In this document: piece after piece, positions 35,033 through 44,470 of the stretch
Layout of the letters: each line of letters opens with the position of its first letter
Numbering within the stretch: the first letter of the stretch is position 1
Assembly: GCF_017352195.1 (NCBI RefSeq)
Contig: NZ_CP071445.1
Coordinates: 496,001-560,000, forward strand
Reading direction: 5' to 3'
DNA: 64,000 nucleotides
DNA from: Sedimentibacter sp. zth1
GTDB lineage: Bacteria > Bacillota > Clostridia > Tissierellales > Sedimentibacteraceae
Program-made: the position numbers and the translations under genes
Notes under the pieces: model-generated
Databases searched by the model: none
What the model was told of the DNA's origin: nothing
Seen by the model: the letters and a program-made list of their open reading frames with translations, nothing else

Positions 35033-36061
35033 TTATTCAGTTTCTACTATACATGAATTCTTTGGTTGTTTGCTATATATATATTTAAATACTGTACTTC
35101 CAATCATTCCAGCTATTACACCACCTGCAATACCTAAAAGTATTGCTAATATAACATTTATTGGGTTATTGAAAGCAAAAGGTGCTAGTAATCCAGGAAT
35201 TGGTGAAGCAGTTCCTGGTGCATTATTTATAATTTTAAATGCTGCTGCGGCTATACCAGCTAATCCACCACCCAAAAAGTTTGAGCAATAAATTGGCATT
35301 GGATTTTTTGTAATAATTTCTGCCTGTGTTAATGGCTCTAGCATTACTGCCATGATATTACTTTTGTCACCAAGATTCAATCTTTTAAATATTAAACCGT
35401 TAGTAAATGAACCTCCAACGCATGCAATAGAAGCAATACCCATAGCAAGCCCATTTAACCCTAGCATAGCTGTTAAAGCCATAGAACTAAGAGGTGAAGT
35501 ACATATCATCTTAATAATACCACCTAGTAAAAATCCCATAATTATTGGGGACTGATCTGCAGCAAGTGTTATAGTTTCACCAATTTTTAAAAGTGTAGCA
35601 TTTACAACGGGGTCAACGCCTATAGCAATGATTCTAGCTAATGGAGCAATAAGTAAAGCTCCAAATATTATATTTATACCTATAGGTAATTTCTTTTCAA
35701 TAATAGGTGCTATCAAACCAACTACATATCCAGCGACAAAACCAGGAAGAATTCCATATCCGCCAACAGCAACACCTGCAACAACAGCAAATACTGGATT
35801 GACACCCATTGCTATCGGAACCATAATTGCTGCAGCTACACCACCCAAACTACCCGATGTAGCTCCTAATACTTGAAAGAAACCGATATTTAGTATATTG
35901 CCGAGTATATATTTATGCACAGCTTCTATCAAAAAACTTGCAATAGCTGCATTCGCCATTCCAGACATTGCTTGTTGTCCCTTTGGCATCTTCATACTAA
36001 ATAAAGAGAATAAAGTTAATGTAAATAATAATAATCCTATACCTGATAATAAAGTTAACAT
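35033..36061 (-). CDS. PTS EIIC-like membrane transporter (EIIC_2 family)
   Basis: This 342-residue polytopic protein is rich in Gly, Ala and Ile, with about ten hydrophobic segments. It matches the EIIC_2 type of PTS permease-like proteins, with segments such as GQQAMSGMANAAIASFLIEA and GILPGFVAGYVVG. No EIIA, EIIB or HPr gene is adjacent, so sugar transport is not assured. It follows the two-component system on the same strand, suggesting it is the regulated or sensed transporter. GAGGTG precedes the ATG. Confidence 0.8.
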   Translation of the reverse strand: MLTLLSGIGLLLFTLTLFSLFSMKMPKGQQAMSGMANAAIASFLIEAVHKYILGNILNIGFFQVLGATSGSLGGVAAAIMVPIAMGVNPVFAVVAGVAVGGYGILPGFVAGYVVGLIAPIIEKKLPIGINIIFGALLIAPLARIIAIGVDPVVNATLLKIGETITLAADQSPIIMGFLLGGIIKMICTSPLSSMALTAMLGLNGLAMGIASIACVGGSFTNGLIFKRLNLGDKSNIMAVMLEPLTQAEIITKNPMPIYCSNFLGGGLAGIAAAAFKIINNAPGTASPIPGLLAPFAFNNPINVILAILLGIAGGVIAGMIGSTVFKYIYSKQPKNSCIVETE

Positions 36062-36204
36062 ATTTGCACCTCACCATTCTTAAGTTATCGTTTTCACAAT
36101 CTTAATTGCTTGGTTACAAGAAGTTACACAAAGTTTCAAAAAATATAGAATTATTTTGAAAAATATACTCTAAAATCAAAAAGTAAAATAAAAAATTAAC
36201 ATGT

Positions 36205-37062
36205 TTAATAATTTTTAGTGCTATAATGTACCAAGGAATTTAAAAAATTTTTCATTGATATCTTCCCATGTTTTTTGCTTTTACCTCTTATGCAATCCAT
36301 TTCTTTTTTTACTTGTTCAAAATTGTATAATGAACTAGAGAATTCTACAAATGTATCATTACTATAATCTTCAATTCCAAGATTAGCTATGTTGATAAGT
36401 CCTGTATTTGCAGCTCTTCTGATTCTTTGCTCTACAGTTTTAGGGTTTGAACTTAGATTGCTAAAAATATTAATTAGTGGAGTATCATGTATAGTTTCAT
36501 TGTTGTCTATCAAATATGTAATTACATCAACGATGTCTTTACTACCTAACTCACCGATAATTCCTAGACGTTGCATTATATTTTCAAGTTTAGTTATGTA
36601 TTTTTTAGGTTTGCTATTTTGAGTAGAGTTGGTTTTATCATCTACAGATAACTCATCTAAAAATAGATTTTGCATTTTTTTAAAGGCTCTTTCCATTGAA
36701 ACGTTTTTACTAATCTTTGTTATAACTTTTTCAATCTCTATGCTATTTATAGGCTTTTGAATATAAAATTCAATACCACTATTGTATGCTGATGCAACCA
36801 TGTCTTTAGATGAAACTTGTGACAACATAATAAAAGCAGCGTTTGGCAAAAGTACCTTTGCTTTTTTTACAAATGAAATTCCATCTATTACAGGCATCAA
36901 TAAATCAACAATTATAATATCAGGTTTAATTATAGCGATATCATCTAATGCATCTTCTGCATTAGTAGAAATACCACAAATTTTTCCTAGGTTTCTTTCC
37001 TTAATAATAATTTTAAGAATGTTTACTATATTCTTATCATCGTCTATTAAATAAATTTTCAT
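36205..37062 (-). CDS. Response regulator, GlnL/YcbB type
   Basis: This 285-residue regulator has an N-terminal receiver with phospho-acceptor D53 (IIVDLLMP), the acidic pair DDD at 7-9, and K in FYIQKPI. The C-terminal half, with KTVEQRIRRAANTGLINIANLG, fits the YcbB DNA-binding domain of Bacillus GlnL. GlnL there controls glutamine use. The gene begins 2 nt after the kinase gene ends, so the two are co-translated. Confidence 0.85.
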   Translation of the reverse strand: MKIYLIDDDKNIVNILKIIIKERNLGKICGISTNAEDALDDIAIIKPDIIIVDLLMPVIDGISFVKKAKVLLPNAAFIMLSQVSSKDMVASAYNSGIEFYIQKPINSIEIEKVITKISKNVSMERAFKKMQNLFLDELSVDDKTNSTQNSKPKKYITKLENIMQRLGIIGELGSKDIVDVITYLIDNNETIHDTPLINIFSNLSSNPKTVEQRIRRAANTGLINIANLGIEDYSNDTFVEFSSSLYNFEQVKKEMDCIRGKSKKHGKISMKNFLNSLVHYSTKNY

Positions 37063-37064
37063 AG

Positions 37065-38321
37065 TTAATTCTCCATTGTGTTTACTGGTATCTCAATATA
37101 AAAAGTAGTTTTTAATTCAGTTGATTTGACATTTATTTTTCCTTGTAGTTTGTTTTCTACTAAATCTTTGACTAAGCAAAGCCCAAGACCTCTATTAACA
37201 ATACCTGTAGAGTAATTAATTTTAGTAGAAAATCCAGGTTCAAATAGCTGATCTAAGTGTTCTTCACTAATCTTATTAGCATAATTTGAAATATAAAACA
37301 CATACCACAATTGTGTTTTATATAATGCAAATGATATTTTGATATAATTATCTTCATTTTTATAGGCTTCAACAGCATTATTTAGAAGATTTCTTAGTAT
37401 GGACAATAGCAGATAATGTTTGTTTGTTATAAAATCGCATTTACAATTAATATCCCACAGTATTGTCTTACCTTCATTTTTTCCATCTAAATCAATTTTA
37501 TCCTTGAGCATTTGCAATAATTCACTAAATTTCATGCTTTTATCCTCAAAGCTATTGTCTAGAGCATCTGTAATTCCTCTGATAATCAAATTATATTCCT
37601 TCTTGATTTCATGTATATCCTTTGCTACTTCCAGTGCGGAGCCACTTAATGTACTATCAATATCAGAATTTATTAAATTTTCATATAATTTATATGATAT
37701 ACTCATTGTACTTTCAATATTAGCAGCATTTTTGTTCATCCAAATAATTTCACTTTTAAGGTTAGATATCATAAGAAGTAGATTCTTGTATCTTTGTGCA
37801 TGTTCATTCTTAAGTAGATAAAAATTTTGATATTCCAATCCAATCCAAAATATTAGTATCATTAGAGTTCTAACTAGCGCAATAGAAACAAGTATTAATT
37901 GCATTTCTATTGTAAATGTATCATTGGAAATTCTAAAAAGCATTTCTGATGAATTAGCAATATAATCAATTAATGCTAGGGGAAGTATGTATATTGGTTT
38001 ATTTATTTTGTAATCAATTAAATTATAATAGAAATATGTAAGTAAACCATAAACAAAATAAAATGAAATTTCCGGTCCGTACGACGTAAAAGCATCCATG
38101 AAACTTCCTGTTTCTACTAATAAGTAAAGAGCTCTAGAAAAAAATACACCAGGAGCAACAATCAATGTAATTGGTAACACAGGAAATTTTCCAAACAATA
38201 TTGAAAATAAAGGAAATAAAATAATAGCGACTGCTATCTTAAAGTCGCTATTATTTAAATTTATATTAATTTGTGCAGCTATAATAATAAGTATACTAAA
38301 AAGTAATGTTTTACGTTTCAT
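37065..38321 (-). CDS. Sensor histidine kinase, GlnK/YcbA type
   Basis: This is a 418-residue kinase. The first 170 residues hold about five or six membrane segments with no extracytoplasmic sensor domain. A dimerisation stretch with DIHEIKKEYNLI carries the likely phospho-histidine. The GHKL ATPase has RNLLNNAVEAY (N box) and GRGLGLCLVKDLV (G box). Paired with the YcbB-type regulator, it matches GlnK-GlnL systems. Its ATG lies 1 nt after the ppdK stop codon, implying coupled translation with ppdK. Confidence 0.85.
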   Translation of the reverse strand: MKRKTLLFSILIIIAAQININLNNSDFKIAVAIILFPLFSILFGKFPVLPITLIVAPGVFFSRALYLLVETGSFMDAFTSYGPEISFYFVYGLLTYFYYNLIDYKINKPIYILPLALIDYIANSSEMLFRISNDTFTIEMQLILVSIALVRTLMILIFWIGLEYQNFYLLKNEHAQRYKNLLLMISNLKSEIIWMNKNAANIESTMSISYKLYENLINSDIDSTLSGSALEVAKDIHEIKKEYNLIIRGITDALDNSFEDKSMKFSELLQMLKDKIDLDGKNEGKTILWDINCKCDFITNKHYLLLSILRNLLNNAVEAYKNEDNYIKISFALYKTQLWYVFYISNYANKISEEHLDQLFEPGFSTKINYSTGIVNRGLGLCLVKDLVENKLQGKINVKSTELKTTFYIEIPVNTMEN

Positions 38322-38322
38322 T

Positions 38323-40947
38323 TTACCTCTCTTGAATTATCGCTTGAGCTGCTGAAAGTCTTGCAACAGGCACTCTATATGGAGAACATGAAACGTAATC
38401 AAGTAATGCTTCATTAAAAAATTTAATTGATTCTGGATCTCCACCATGCTCGCCACAGATACCTAATTTAATTTTGCTATTTGTTTGTTTTCCTAATTTG
38501 ACACTAGTTTTTAAAAGACTACCAACTCCAACGGTATCAATAGATTGGAAAGGATCACTATCAAGTATTTTAAAATCCTTGTAATCTCCAATAAATTTAC
38601 CAGCATCGTCTCTAGAAAAACCATAAGTCATTTGAGTTAAATCATTAGTTCCATAGGAGAAAAAGTCTGCAATTTCTGCAATTTCATTAGATGTTACGCA
38701 GGCTCTAGGCACTTCAATCATAGTACCAATTAAATATTTAATATTTGAAGACTTTTCATTTTTTACTTTTTCAGCTGTTTCGACAATTATATCTTTTAAA
38801 TATTTTAATTCTTTTACGTTACCTATTAAAGGTACCATAATTTCAGGAGTAATGTCAATGTTTTCTTCTTTGCAAACCTCTATAGCAGCTTCCATAATTG
38901 CTCTTATTTGCATTTTTGTTATTTCACTATAAGTTATAAGAAGTCTACATCCTCTATGTCCAAGCATTGGATTGAATTCATGCAAACTGTTTGCTTTTTC
39001 TTTTAATAAATATAAATTAATATTCATTGAATCAGCAAGCTTTTTGATTTCATCATCAGTATGTGGCAAAAATTCGTGAAGTGGGGGATCTAATAATCTT
39101 ATAGTAACAGGTTTTATACCCATAATTTTATATATTTCTTTAAAATCATTTTTTTGCATAGGCAATATTTCTTCTAATGCATTTTCTCTATCTGAAATAT
39201 TATCTGAAAGTATCATTTTCCTAACTGAGAAAATTCTTGATTCATCGAAGAACATATGCTCAGTTCTACATAAACCTATACCTTCAGCACCAAAATTTAT
39301 GGCAGCTTGTGCATCTTTAGGTGTATCAGCATTTGTTCTAATTGACAACCTTCTAAAATCATCAGCCCATTTCATAAGTGTGTTAAAATTACCTGAAATT
39401 CCAGGTTCAACTGTTTTTATTACTCCATTGTATATTAAACCTAAGCTTCCATCTAAAGAAATGTATGAACCTTCTGATATTTTTTCATTATTTACTATAA
39501 ATATTTTTAATTCTTCATCTACATATATATCATCGCATCCAGCTACACAGCATTTTCCCATTCCTCTGGCAACTACGGCTGCATGGGATGTCATACCACC
39601 TCTTGAAGTTAATATTCCCTCTGCCATTGTCATTCCTTCTATATCTTCTGGAGATGTTTCTTTTCTAACCAATATAACTTTTTCTCCGCTTTTAGCAGCT
39701 TTTACAGCGTCTCCAGCAGTAAAGTATATTTTGCCTGTGGCAGCACCCGGTGAAGCAGGTAGTCCTTTTGCAATTGGTTTTGCTTTTCTTTGTGTATCAA
39801 GATCAAATGTTGGATGTAGTAATTGGTCAAGAGATTTAGGGTCAATTCGCATAATTGCTTCTTGTTTATCTATTAAATTTTCATTAACCATTTCTACAGC
39901 AATCCTAATTGCTGCTTCGGCTGTCCTTTTACCTGTTCTTGTTTGTAGCATGTATAATTTGCCCTGCTCAATAGTAAATTCCATATCTTGCATATCTTTG
40001 TAGTGTTTTTCAAGTATACCTGCTATTTCTATAAATTGATTATAAATATCAGGCATTATAGATTCTAATTTATATATCTGCAATGGTGTTCTTATTCCAG
40101 CAACAACATCTTCACCTTGTGCATTGATTAAAAATTCACCGTATAAATATTTTTCTCCTGTCGAAGGATTTCTTGTAAAAGCAACTCCTGTACCAGATGT
40201 TGCCCCCATGTTTCCAAAAACCATCGATTGAATATTTACCGCAGTTCCAATGTTATGGTCAATATTATATAAATTTCTATATGTTATTGCTCGTGTATTA
40301 TTCCAAGAATTAAATACAGCTTCAATTGCCATTAGAAGTTGTTCGTTAGGGTTCTGTGGAAATTCTATACCAGCTTCTTTCACAAAAATTTTTTTATAAG
40401 TTTCTATTAATTCTTCTAAGTCTTCCTTTGTAAGTTCAGTATCATTTTGATAATTTTTATTTTCTTTAATATCATCAAGTACATAATCAAACTTATATTT
40501 TGGTATTGATAAAACAACATCACCAAACATTTGGATAAAGCGTCTGTAACTATCAAATGCAAATCTTTTGTTTTGTGTTTTGTTTGCTAATCCTATAACT
40601 GATTTATCATTAATACCAAGATTAAGTATTGTATCCATCATACCGGGCATTGATATTGCGGCTCCAGAACGAACTGAAACTAATAATGGATTTTCAATAT
40701 CACCAAATCTTTTTCCTGTTTCGATTTCTAAAATTTTAATATGTTCATAAATTTGTTCAACTATTTCTTCTGATAGCTTTTTGTTGTTTTTGTAAAATTC
40801 ATTACATGCTTTTGTAGTAATTGTAATTCCACCAGGCACTGGTAAATCTAAATTTGTCATTTCTGCAAGGTTCGCGCCTTTTCCACCAAGCAAAGACTTC
40901 ATTTCTTTACTGCCTTCTTTAAATAAGTAAACCCATTTATTATTCAT
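38323..40947 (-). CDS. ppdK: Pyruvate, phosphate dikinase
   Basis: PPDK interconverts pyruvate + ATP + Pi and PEP + AMP + PPi. The 874-residue protein has the N-terminal ATP-grasp start (KWVYLFKEG, LGGKGANLAEM). The swivelling phosphohistidine is in LTSRGGMTSHAAVVARG, and the PEP-domain catalytic cysteine is in LGICGEHGGDP. The start ATG at 40947 has GGAGG upstream; an ATG 12 nt earlier overlaps that RBS. The usual PPDK regulatory protein is not adjacent. Instead a two-component system follows without a gap. Confidence 0.97.
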   Translation of the reverse strand: MNNKWVYLFKEGSKEMKSLLGGKGANLAEMTNLDLPVPGGITITTKACNEFYKNNKKLSEEIVEQIYEHIKILEIETGKRFGDIENPLLVSVRSGAAISMPGMMDTILNLGINDKSVIGLANKTQNKRFAFDSYRRFIQMFGDVVLSIPKYKFDYVLDDIKENKNYQNDTELTKEDLEELIETYKKIFVKEAGIEFPQNPNEQLLMAIEAVFNSWNNTRAITYRNLYNIDHNIGTAVNIQSMVFGNMGATSGTGVAFTRNPSTGEKYLYGEFLINAQGEDVVAGIRTPLQIYKLESIMPDIYNQFIEIAGILEKHYKDMQDMEFTIEQGKLYMLQTRTGKRTAEAAIRIAVEMVNENLIDKQEAIMRIDPKSLDQLLHPTFDLDTQRKAKPIAKGLPASPGAATGKIYFTAGDAVKAAKSGEKVILVRKETSPEDIEGMTMAEGILTSRGGMTSHAAVVARGMGKCCVAGCDDIYVDEELKIFIVNNEKISEGSYISLDGSLGLIYNGVIKTVEPGISGNFNTLMKWADDFRRLSIRTNADTPKDAQAAINFGAEGIGLCRTEHMFFDESRIFSVRKMILSDNISDRENALEEILPMQKNDFKEIYKIMGIKPVTIRLLDPPLHEFLPHTDDEIKKLADSMNINLYLLKEKANSLHEFNPMLGHRGCRLLITYSEITKMQIRAIMEAAIEVCKEENIDITPEIMVPLIGNVKELKYLKDIIVETAEKVKNEKSSNIKYLIGTMIEVPRACVTSNEIAEIADFFSYGTNDLTQMTYGFSRDDAGKFIGDYKDFKILDSDPFQSIDTVGVGSLLKTSVKLGKQTNSKIKLGICGEHGGDPESIKFFNEALLDYVSCSPYRVPVARLSAAQAIIQER

Positions 40948-41049
40948 ATTGTCCTCCATATATAAAATTGATTAAATAATTTAAATAATTTCTTATATTT
41001 AACAGCTAATTCAACTAATTTTAATTTATTGAATATTAATCACTCCTAA

Positions 41050-41098
41050 TATATAATATAACATATATAACATATTTGATTATATAATATAACATATA
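41050..41098. repeat. Two 18-nt direct repeats upstream of ppdK
   Basis: TATATAATATAACATATA occurs at 41050-41067 and again at 41081-41098, a 31-nt period (about three helical turns). The gene-free stretch 40948-41310 otherwise holds AT-rich sequence and the dxs promoter. The repeats may be regulator sites for ppdK. Confidence 0.6.
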
Positions 41099-41236
41099 TC
41101 ATAAAAAGTACAGCATTATTATTTAAATAATATTATTTTTTTTGCGCATTATAATTAATATATGCTTTTTGACATATTTTGCTTAATTATAGTTGTTAAA
41201 TAACATAACTAATAAAAGTATTATTACCATTTTTTC

Positions 41237-41265
41237 TTTACTTATAAAGGTAATAATTATATAAT
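41237..41265 (+). promoter_or_regulatory. Promoter of dxs
   Basis: TTTACT (41237-41242), a 17-nt spacer and TATAAT (41260-41265) lie 45 nt upstream of the dxs start codon. Confidence 0.75.
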
Positions 41266-41310
41266 ACAGTAGGGCGTTTAAAAATATGTATATTGTTATG
41301 AGAGGATATT

Positions 41311-43185
41311 ATGAATAATATATTATCAAAGATTAACACACCAGAAGATTTATATAATTTAAGTTATAAGGAAATGGACGTGTTATCTAGTGAAATAAGA
41401 GAATACTTGATAGATGTAGTTTCTAAGACGGGAGGACATTTAGCTTCTAATTTAGGAGTTGTTGAGCTTACAATCGCTTTAGAGTATGCATTTAATTTAG
41501 AGAGAGATAAAATTATATGGGATGTTGGACATCAAGCTTATATACATAAGATATTAACGGGTAGAAAAGATAAGATGTATTCTATTAGACAGTTAGGTGG
41601 CATAAGTGGTTTTCCAAAGCGTGAAGAGAGTAAATACGATATTTTTGATACTGGTCATAGTAGTACATCTATATCAGCAGCTATTGGTGTGGCTAGGGCT
41701 AGAGATTTAAATAAATATAATTATAATGTAGTTTCAGTTATTGGAGATGGTGCATTAACTGGAGGAATGGCTTTTGAAGCTTTAAACGATATTGGTAAAA
41801 CAAAAACAAAAGTTATAGTTGTATTAAATGATAATGAAATGTCTATATCAAAAAATGTTGGTGGGTTATCTACGCATTTAAGTATTGTAAGATCAAGAAC
41901 TAGATATTTAACTACAAAAAAAGATTTGGAAAGTTTTTTAGAAAAAGCTCCTATTATAGGAAAATATATAAGAAAATTTCTTCATACAATCAAAGAGGGT
42001 ATAAAAAAGATGATTATACCTAGTATGTTATTTGAAGAAATCGGATTTACTTATTTAGGTCCGATTGATGGACACGATATAGAGGATTTAGTTGAAGTAT
42101 TTGAAAATGCAAAAAATATAGATGGACCTGTACTTATACATGTTTGCACAAAAAAAGGTAAAGGATATAAATATGCAGAGGAAAAGCCAAATAATTATCA
42201 TGGCGTATCTCCATTTGATATAGAAACAGGATTGCCATTGAAAAAATCTAATGCTAAATCTTATTCTAAAGTATTTGGAGATAAGCTTTGTGAAATAGCA
42301 AAAACAAATAAGAAAGTTGTAGCTATATCTGCTGCAATGATTCAGGGTACAGGACTAGATAAATTTTCGAAAATGTATAGAGACAGAGTTTTTGATGTTG
42401 GAATAGCTGAACAGCATGCAGTTACTATGGCTGCTGGAATGGCAGTAAACGGTGTAACACCGGTTGTTGCATTGTATTCATCTTTTTTACAAAGAGCATA
42501 TGACCAAGTAGTTCACGATGTAGCGACGCAAAATCTTCATGTAGTTTTTGCGATAGATAGAGCAGGTATAGTTGGAAATGATGGTGAAACTCATCAAGGT
42601 GTATTTGATACAGGATTTTTAGTTCAAATACCAAATATGATAGTTATGGCACCTTGTGATAATCAAGAGTTAGAGGATATGCTAGAATTTGCAGTAAATA
42701 AACATAAAGGACCTATTTCTTTAAGGTATCCAAGAGGGAATTCTAATTTGATGGTTCCTAAATCTTATAAACAAATAGAGCTTGGTAAAGGTGTTATGTT
42801 GAAAGAAGGTAAGGACATAACAATTGTTGCATATGGTAAAATGATAGAAATTGCTATACAAGTAAGTGATATTTTAAGTAGTAAAAATATATCAAATGAA
42901 ATTATAAACCTACGATTTTTAAAACCTTTAGATATGGCTTTAGTCAATAAATCTTTAAGTAAAACTAAAAATCTACTGATTATAGAGGAAACATCGATAG
43001 ATGCATCTATTTCTTACAAAATCAAATCATTAATTGATAGTGATATAAATATGGAAAATATAATAATTAAATCATTCCCTGATAAATTTATTAGACATGG
43101 AAATGTTAATGATATATTTGATAAGTATGAATTGAATGCACAATGTATATCAAAAGAAATAGAAAATTTAATTATTAAGAAATAA
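41311..43185 (+). CDS. dxs: 1-deoxy-D-xylulose-5-phosphate synthase
   Basis: Dxs condenses pyruvate and glyceraldehyde-3-phosphate with TPP, the first step of the MEP isoprenoid pathway. The 624-residue length is typical. IGDGALTGGMAFEALN is the TPP-binding GDG segment. ILDLGV-type N-terminal residues SKTGGHLASNLGVVELT and DVGHQAYIHKILTGR are family hallmarks. FDVGIAEQHAVTMAAGMA and DRAGIVGNDGETHQG mark the pyrimidine domain. GAGAGG precedes the ATG. The next gene starts 12 nt downstream. Confidence 0.97.
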   Translation: MNNILSKINTPEDLYNLSYKEMDVLSSEIREYLIDVVSKTGGHLASNLGVVELTIALEYAFNLERDKIIWDVGHQAYIHKILTGRKDKMYSIRQLGGISGFPKREESKYDIFDTGHSSTSISAAIGVARARDLNKYNYNVVSVIGDGALTGGMAFEALNDIGKTKTKVIVVLNDNEMSISKNVGGLSTHLSIVRSRTRYLTTKKDLESFLEKAPIIGKYIRKFLHTIKEGIKKMIIPSMLFEEIGFTYLGPIDGHDIEDLVEVFENAKNIDGPVLIHVCTKKGKGYKYAEEKPNNYHGVSPFDIETGLPLKKSNAKSYSKVFGDKLCEIAKTNKKVVAISAAMIQGTGLDKFSKMYRDRVFDVGIAEQHAVTMAAGMAVNGVTPVVALYSSFLQRAYDQVVHDVATQNLHVVFAIDRAGIVGNDGETHQGVFDTGFLVQIPNMIVMAPCDNQELEDMLEFAVNKHKGPISLRYPRGNSNLMVPKSYKQIELGKGVMLKEGKDITIVAYGKMIEIAIQVSDILSSKNISNEIINLRFLKPLDMALVNKSLSKTKNLLIIEETSIDASISYKIKSLIDSDINMENIIIKSFPDKFIRHGNVNDIFDKYELNAQCISKEIENLIIKK

Positions 43186-43197
43186 GCAGGAGAAATT

Positions 43198-43806
43198 ATG
43201 GAACAATATTTTACTAAGAATCCAACTACAAAGGAAGAAATATACTCGTTTAAATGGAATGCGATAGATGAGGAATTTAACTTTAGCACAAGTAACAGTG
43301 TATTTTCAAAAAGTGCTGTAGATTTTGGTTCTATGGTGATGATTAATACATTTGTAGAAAATGAAAGTAATTTTATAGGTAATATTTTAGATTTAGGGTG
43401 CGGTTATGGACCGGTTGGAGTAATTTTAGCAAAAATTTTAGACAAGGTTGAAATTACTATGGTTGATATAAATGAAAGAGCTGTTAAGCTTGCAAAAATT
43501 AATTCTGAAGCTAATAAGGTTGCAAGCAAATTAAATGTTTATCAGTCGAACATATTTGAGGGAGTAAATGAAAATTTCGATAGAATATTGACTAATCCTC
43601 CAATAAGGGCTGGTAAAAAAACTGTATACGCTTTTTTTGATGGTTCTTATGAGCATTTAGAGGTCGGAGGAAAGTTGTATGTTGTAATACAAAAAAAACA
43701 GGGTGCAAATAGTGCAGTTGATAAGCTTAAAAGTTTATTTGGTAATTGTGAAACACTTTATAAGAAGTCAGGGTATTTTATACTTTGTAGCGAGAGATTA
43801 GGCTAG
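43198..43806 (+). CDS. Class I SAM methyltransferase, RsmC-like
   Basis: This is a 202-residue methyltransferase. The SAM-binding motif I is ILDLGCGYGPVGV, and VDINERAVKLAKIN is the acidic loop. TNPPIRAGK is the NPPx catalytic motif typical of base N-methyltransferases of the RsmC type, which make m2G1207 in 16S rRNA. It lacks the duplicated N-terminal domain of enterobacterial RsmC, as is usual in Firmicutes. It is translated from AGGAG, 12 nt after dxs. Confidence 0.88.
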   Translation: MEQYFTKNPTTKEEIYSFKWNAIDEEFNFSTSNSVFSKSAVDFGSMVMINTFVENESNFIGNILDLGCGYGPVGVILAKILDKVEITMVDINERAVKLAKINSEANKVASKLNVYQSNIFEGVNENFDRILTNPPIRAGKKTVYAFFDGSYEHLEVGGKLYVVIQKKQGANSAVDKLKSLFGNCETLYKKSGYFILCSERLG

Positions 43807-43849
43807 TTAAATAGCGTAGAACAGAATAATTATGATTATGCTGAATTAA

Positions 43850-43883
43850 AAAACCACTGATTATATTTCGTATCAGTGGTTTT
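43850..43883. terminator. Bidirectional terminator between the methyltransferase gene and iorB
   Basis: A perfect 12-bp stem, AAAACCACTGAT (43850-43861) / ATCAGTGGTTTT (43872-43883). The loop-proximal TTATATTTCGTATC is repeated at 43886-43899 in the end of iorB. Confidence 0.85.
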
Positions 43884-43887
43884 AATA

Positions 43888-44469
43888 TTATATTTCGTAT
43901 CCTTTATCAAATGCATTAATGTTCATTTCAATAGCTTTTTCTGGAACAGAATCTTTTATAATTTGTTTCCAATTAATATTTTCAAGCTTAAACATTTTTA
44001 CTAAAGCGCCAAGTAATACAATGTTCATACATTTTATATTTCCTAGTTCTCCTGCAATTTTATATGCATCTATAACATTAACATTTTTCTTTCCAACAAC
44101 TTTATCATACTCTTCAATGATGTTGTTAGGATATTTACTAGCTCCAATGTTAACTGTTACTGGATATATTTCCTGAGTATTAATGACTAATATCCCGTCT
44201 TCTTTTAAATAATCTAGAAATCTTAAAGCTTCACTTTTTTCAAAAGCAACGATTATATCAGCGCTTCCTTTTTCTATAACAGGTGAGTAAACTTTTTCCC
44301 CATATCTTATTTGTGTAGTAACGCTACCACCACGTTGGCTCATACCATGAATTTCAGCCATTTTTACATCATATCCATTTTCAACAAATCCCTTTGAAAG
44401 AATTTTTGAAGTAAGAATAGTACCTTGACCGCCAACTCCAACTAGAAATATATTTTTTATATTTGACAT
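43888..44469 (-). CDS. iorB: Indolepyruvate:ferredoxin oxidoreductase beta subunit
   Basis: IorB is the gamma-domain-like subunit that, with IorA, oxidatively decarboxylates aryl pyruvates from transaminated aromatic amino acids to aryl acetyl-CoA, reducing ferredoxin. The 193-residue protein has VGVGGQGTILTSKIL near the start and AEIHGMSQRGGSV, both typical. The ATG at 44469 begins 1 nt after the iorA stop; a GTG 9 nt earlier is less likely. The pair points to amino acid fermentation. Confidence 0.93.
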   Translation of the reverse strand: MSNIKNIFLVGVGGQGTILTSKILSKGFVENGYDVKMAEIHGMSQRGGSVTTQIRYGEKVYSPVIEKGSADIIVAFEKSEALRFLDYLKEDGILVINTQEIYPVTVNIGASKYPNNIIEEYDKVVGKKNVNVIDAYKIAGELGNIKCMNIVLLGALVKMFKLENINWKQIIKDSVPEKAIEMNINAFDKGYEI

Positions 44470-44470
44470 A

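Noticed and set aside
39299-40003. Long open frame on the plus strand inside ppdK
   Set aside because: It is antisense to a highly conserved region of pyruvate phosphate dikinase and has the composition of a frame shadow.
41041-41100. CRISPR-like repeat array
   Set aside because: Only two copies, AT-only sequence with a 13-nt gap, and no cas genes anywhere in the window.
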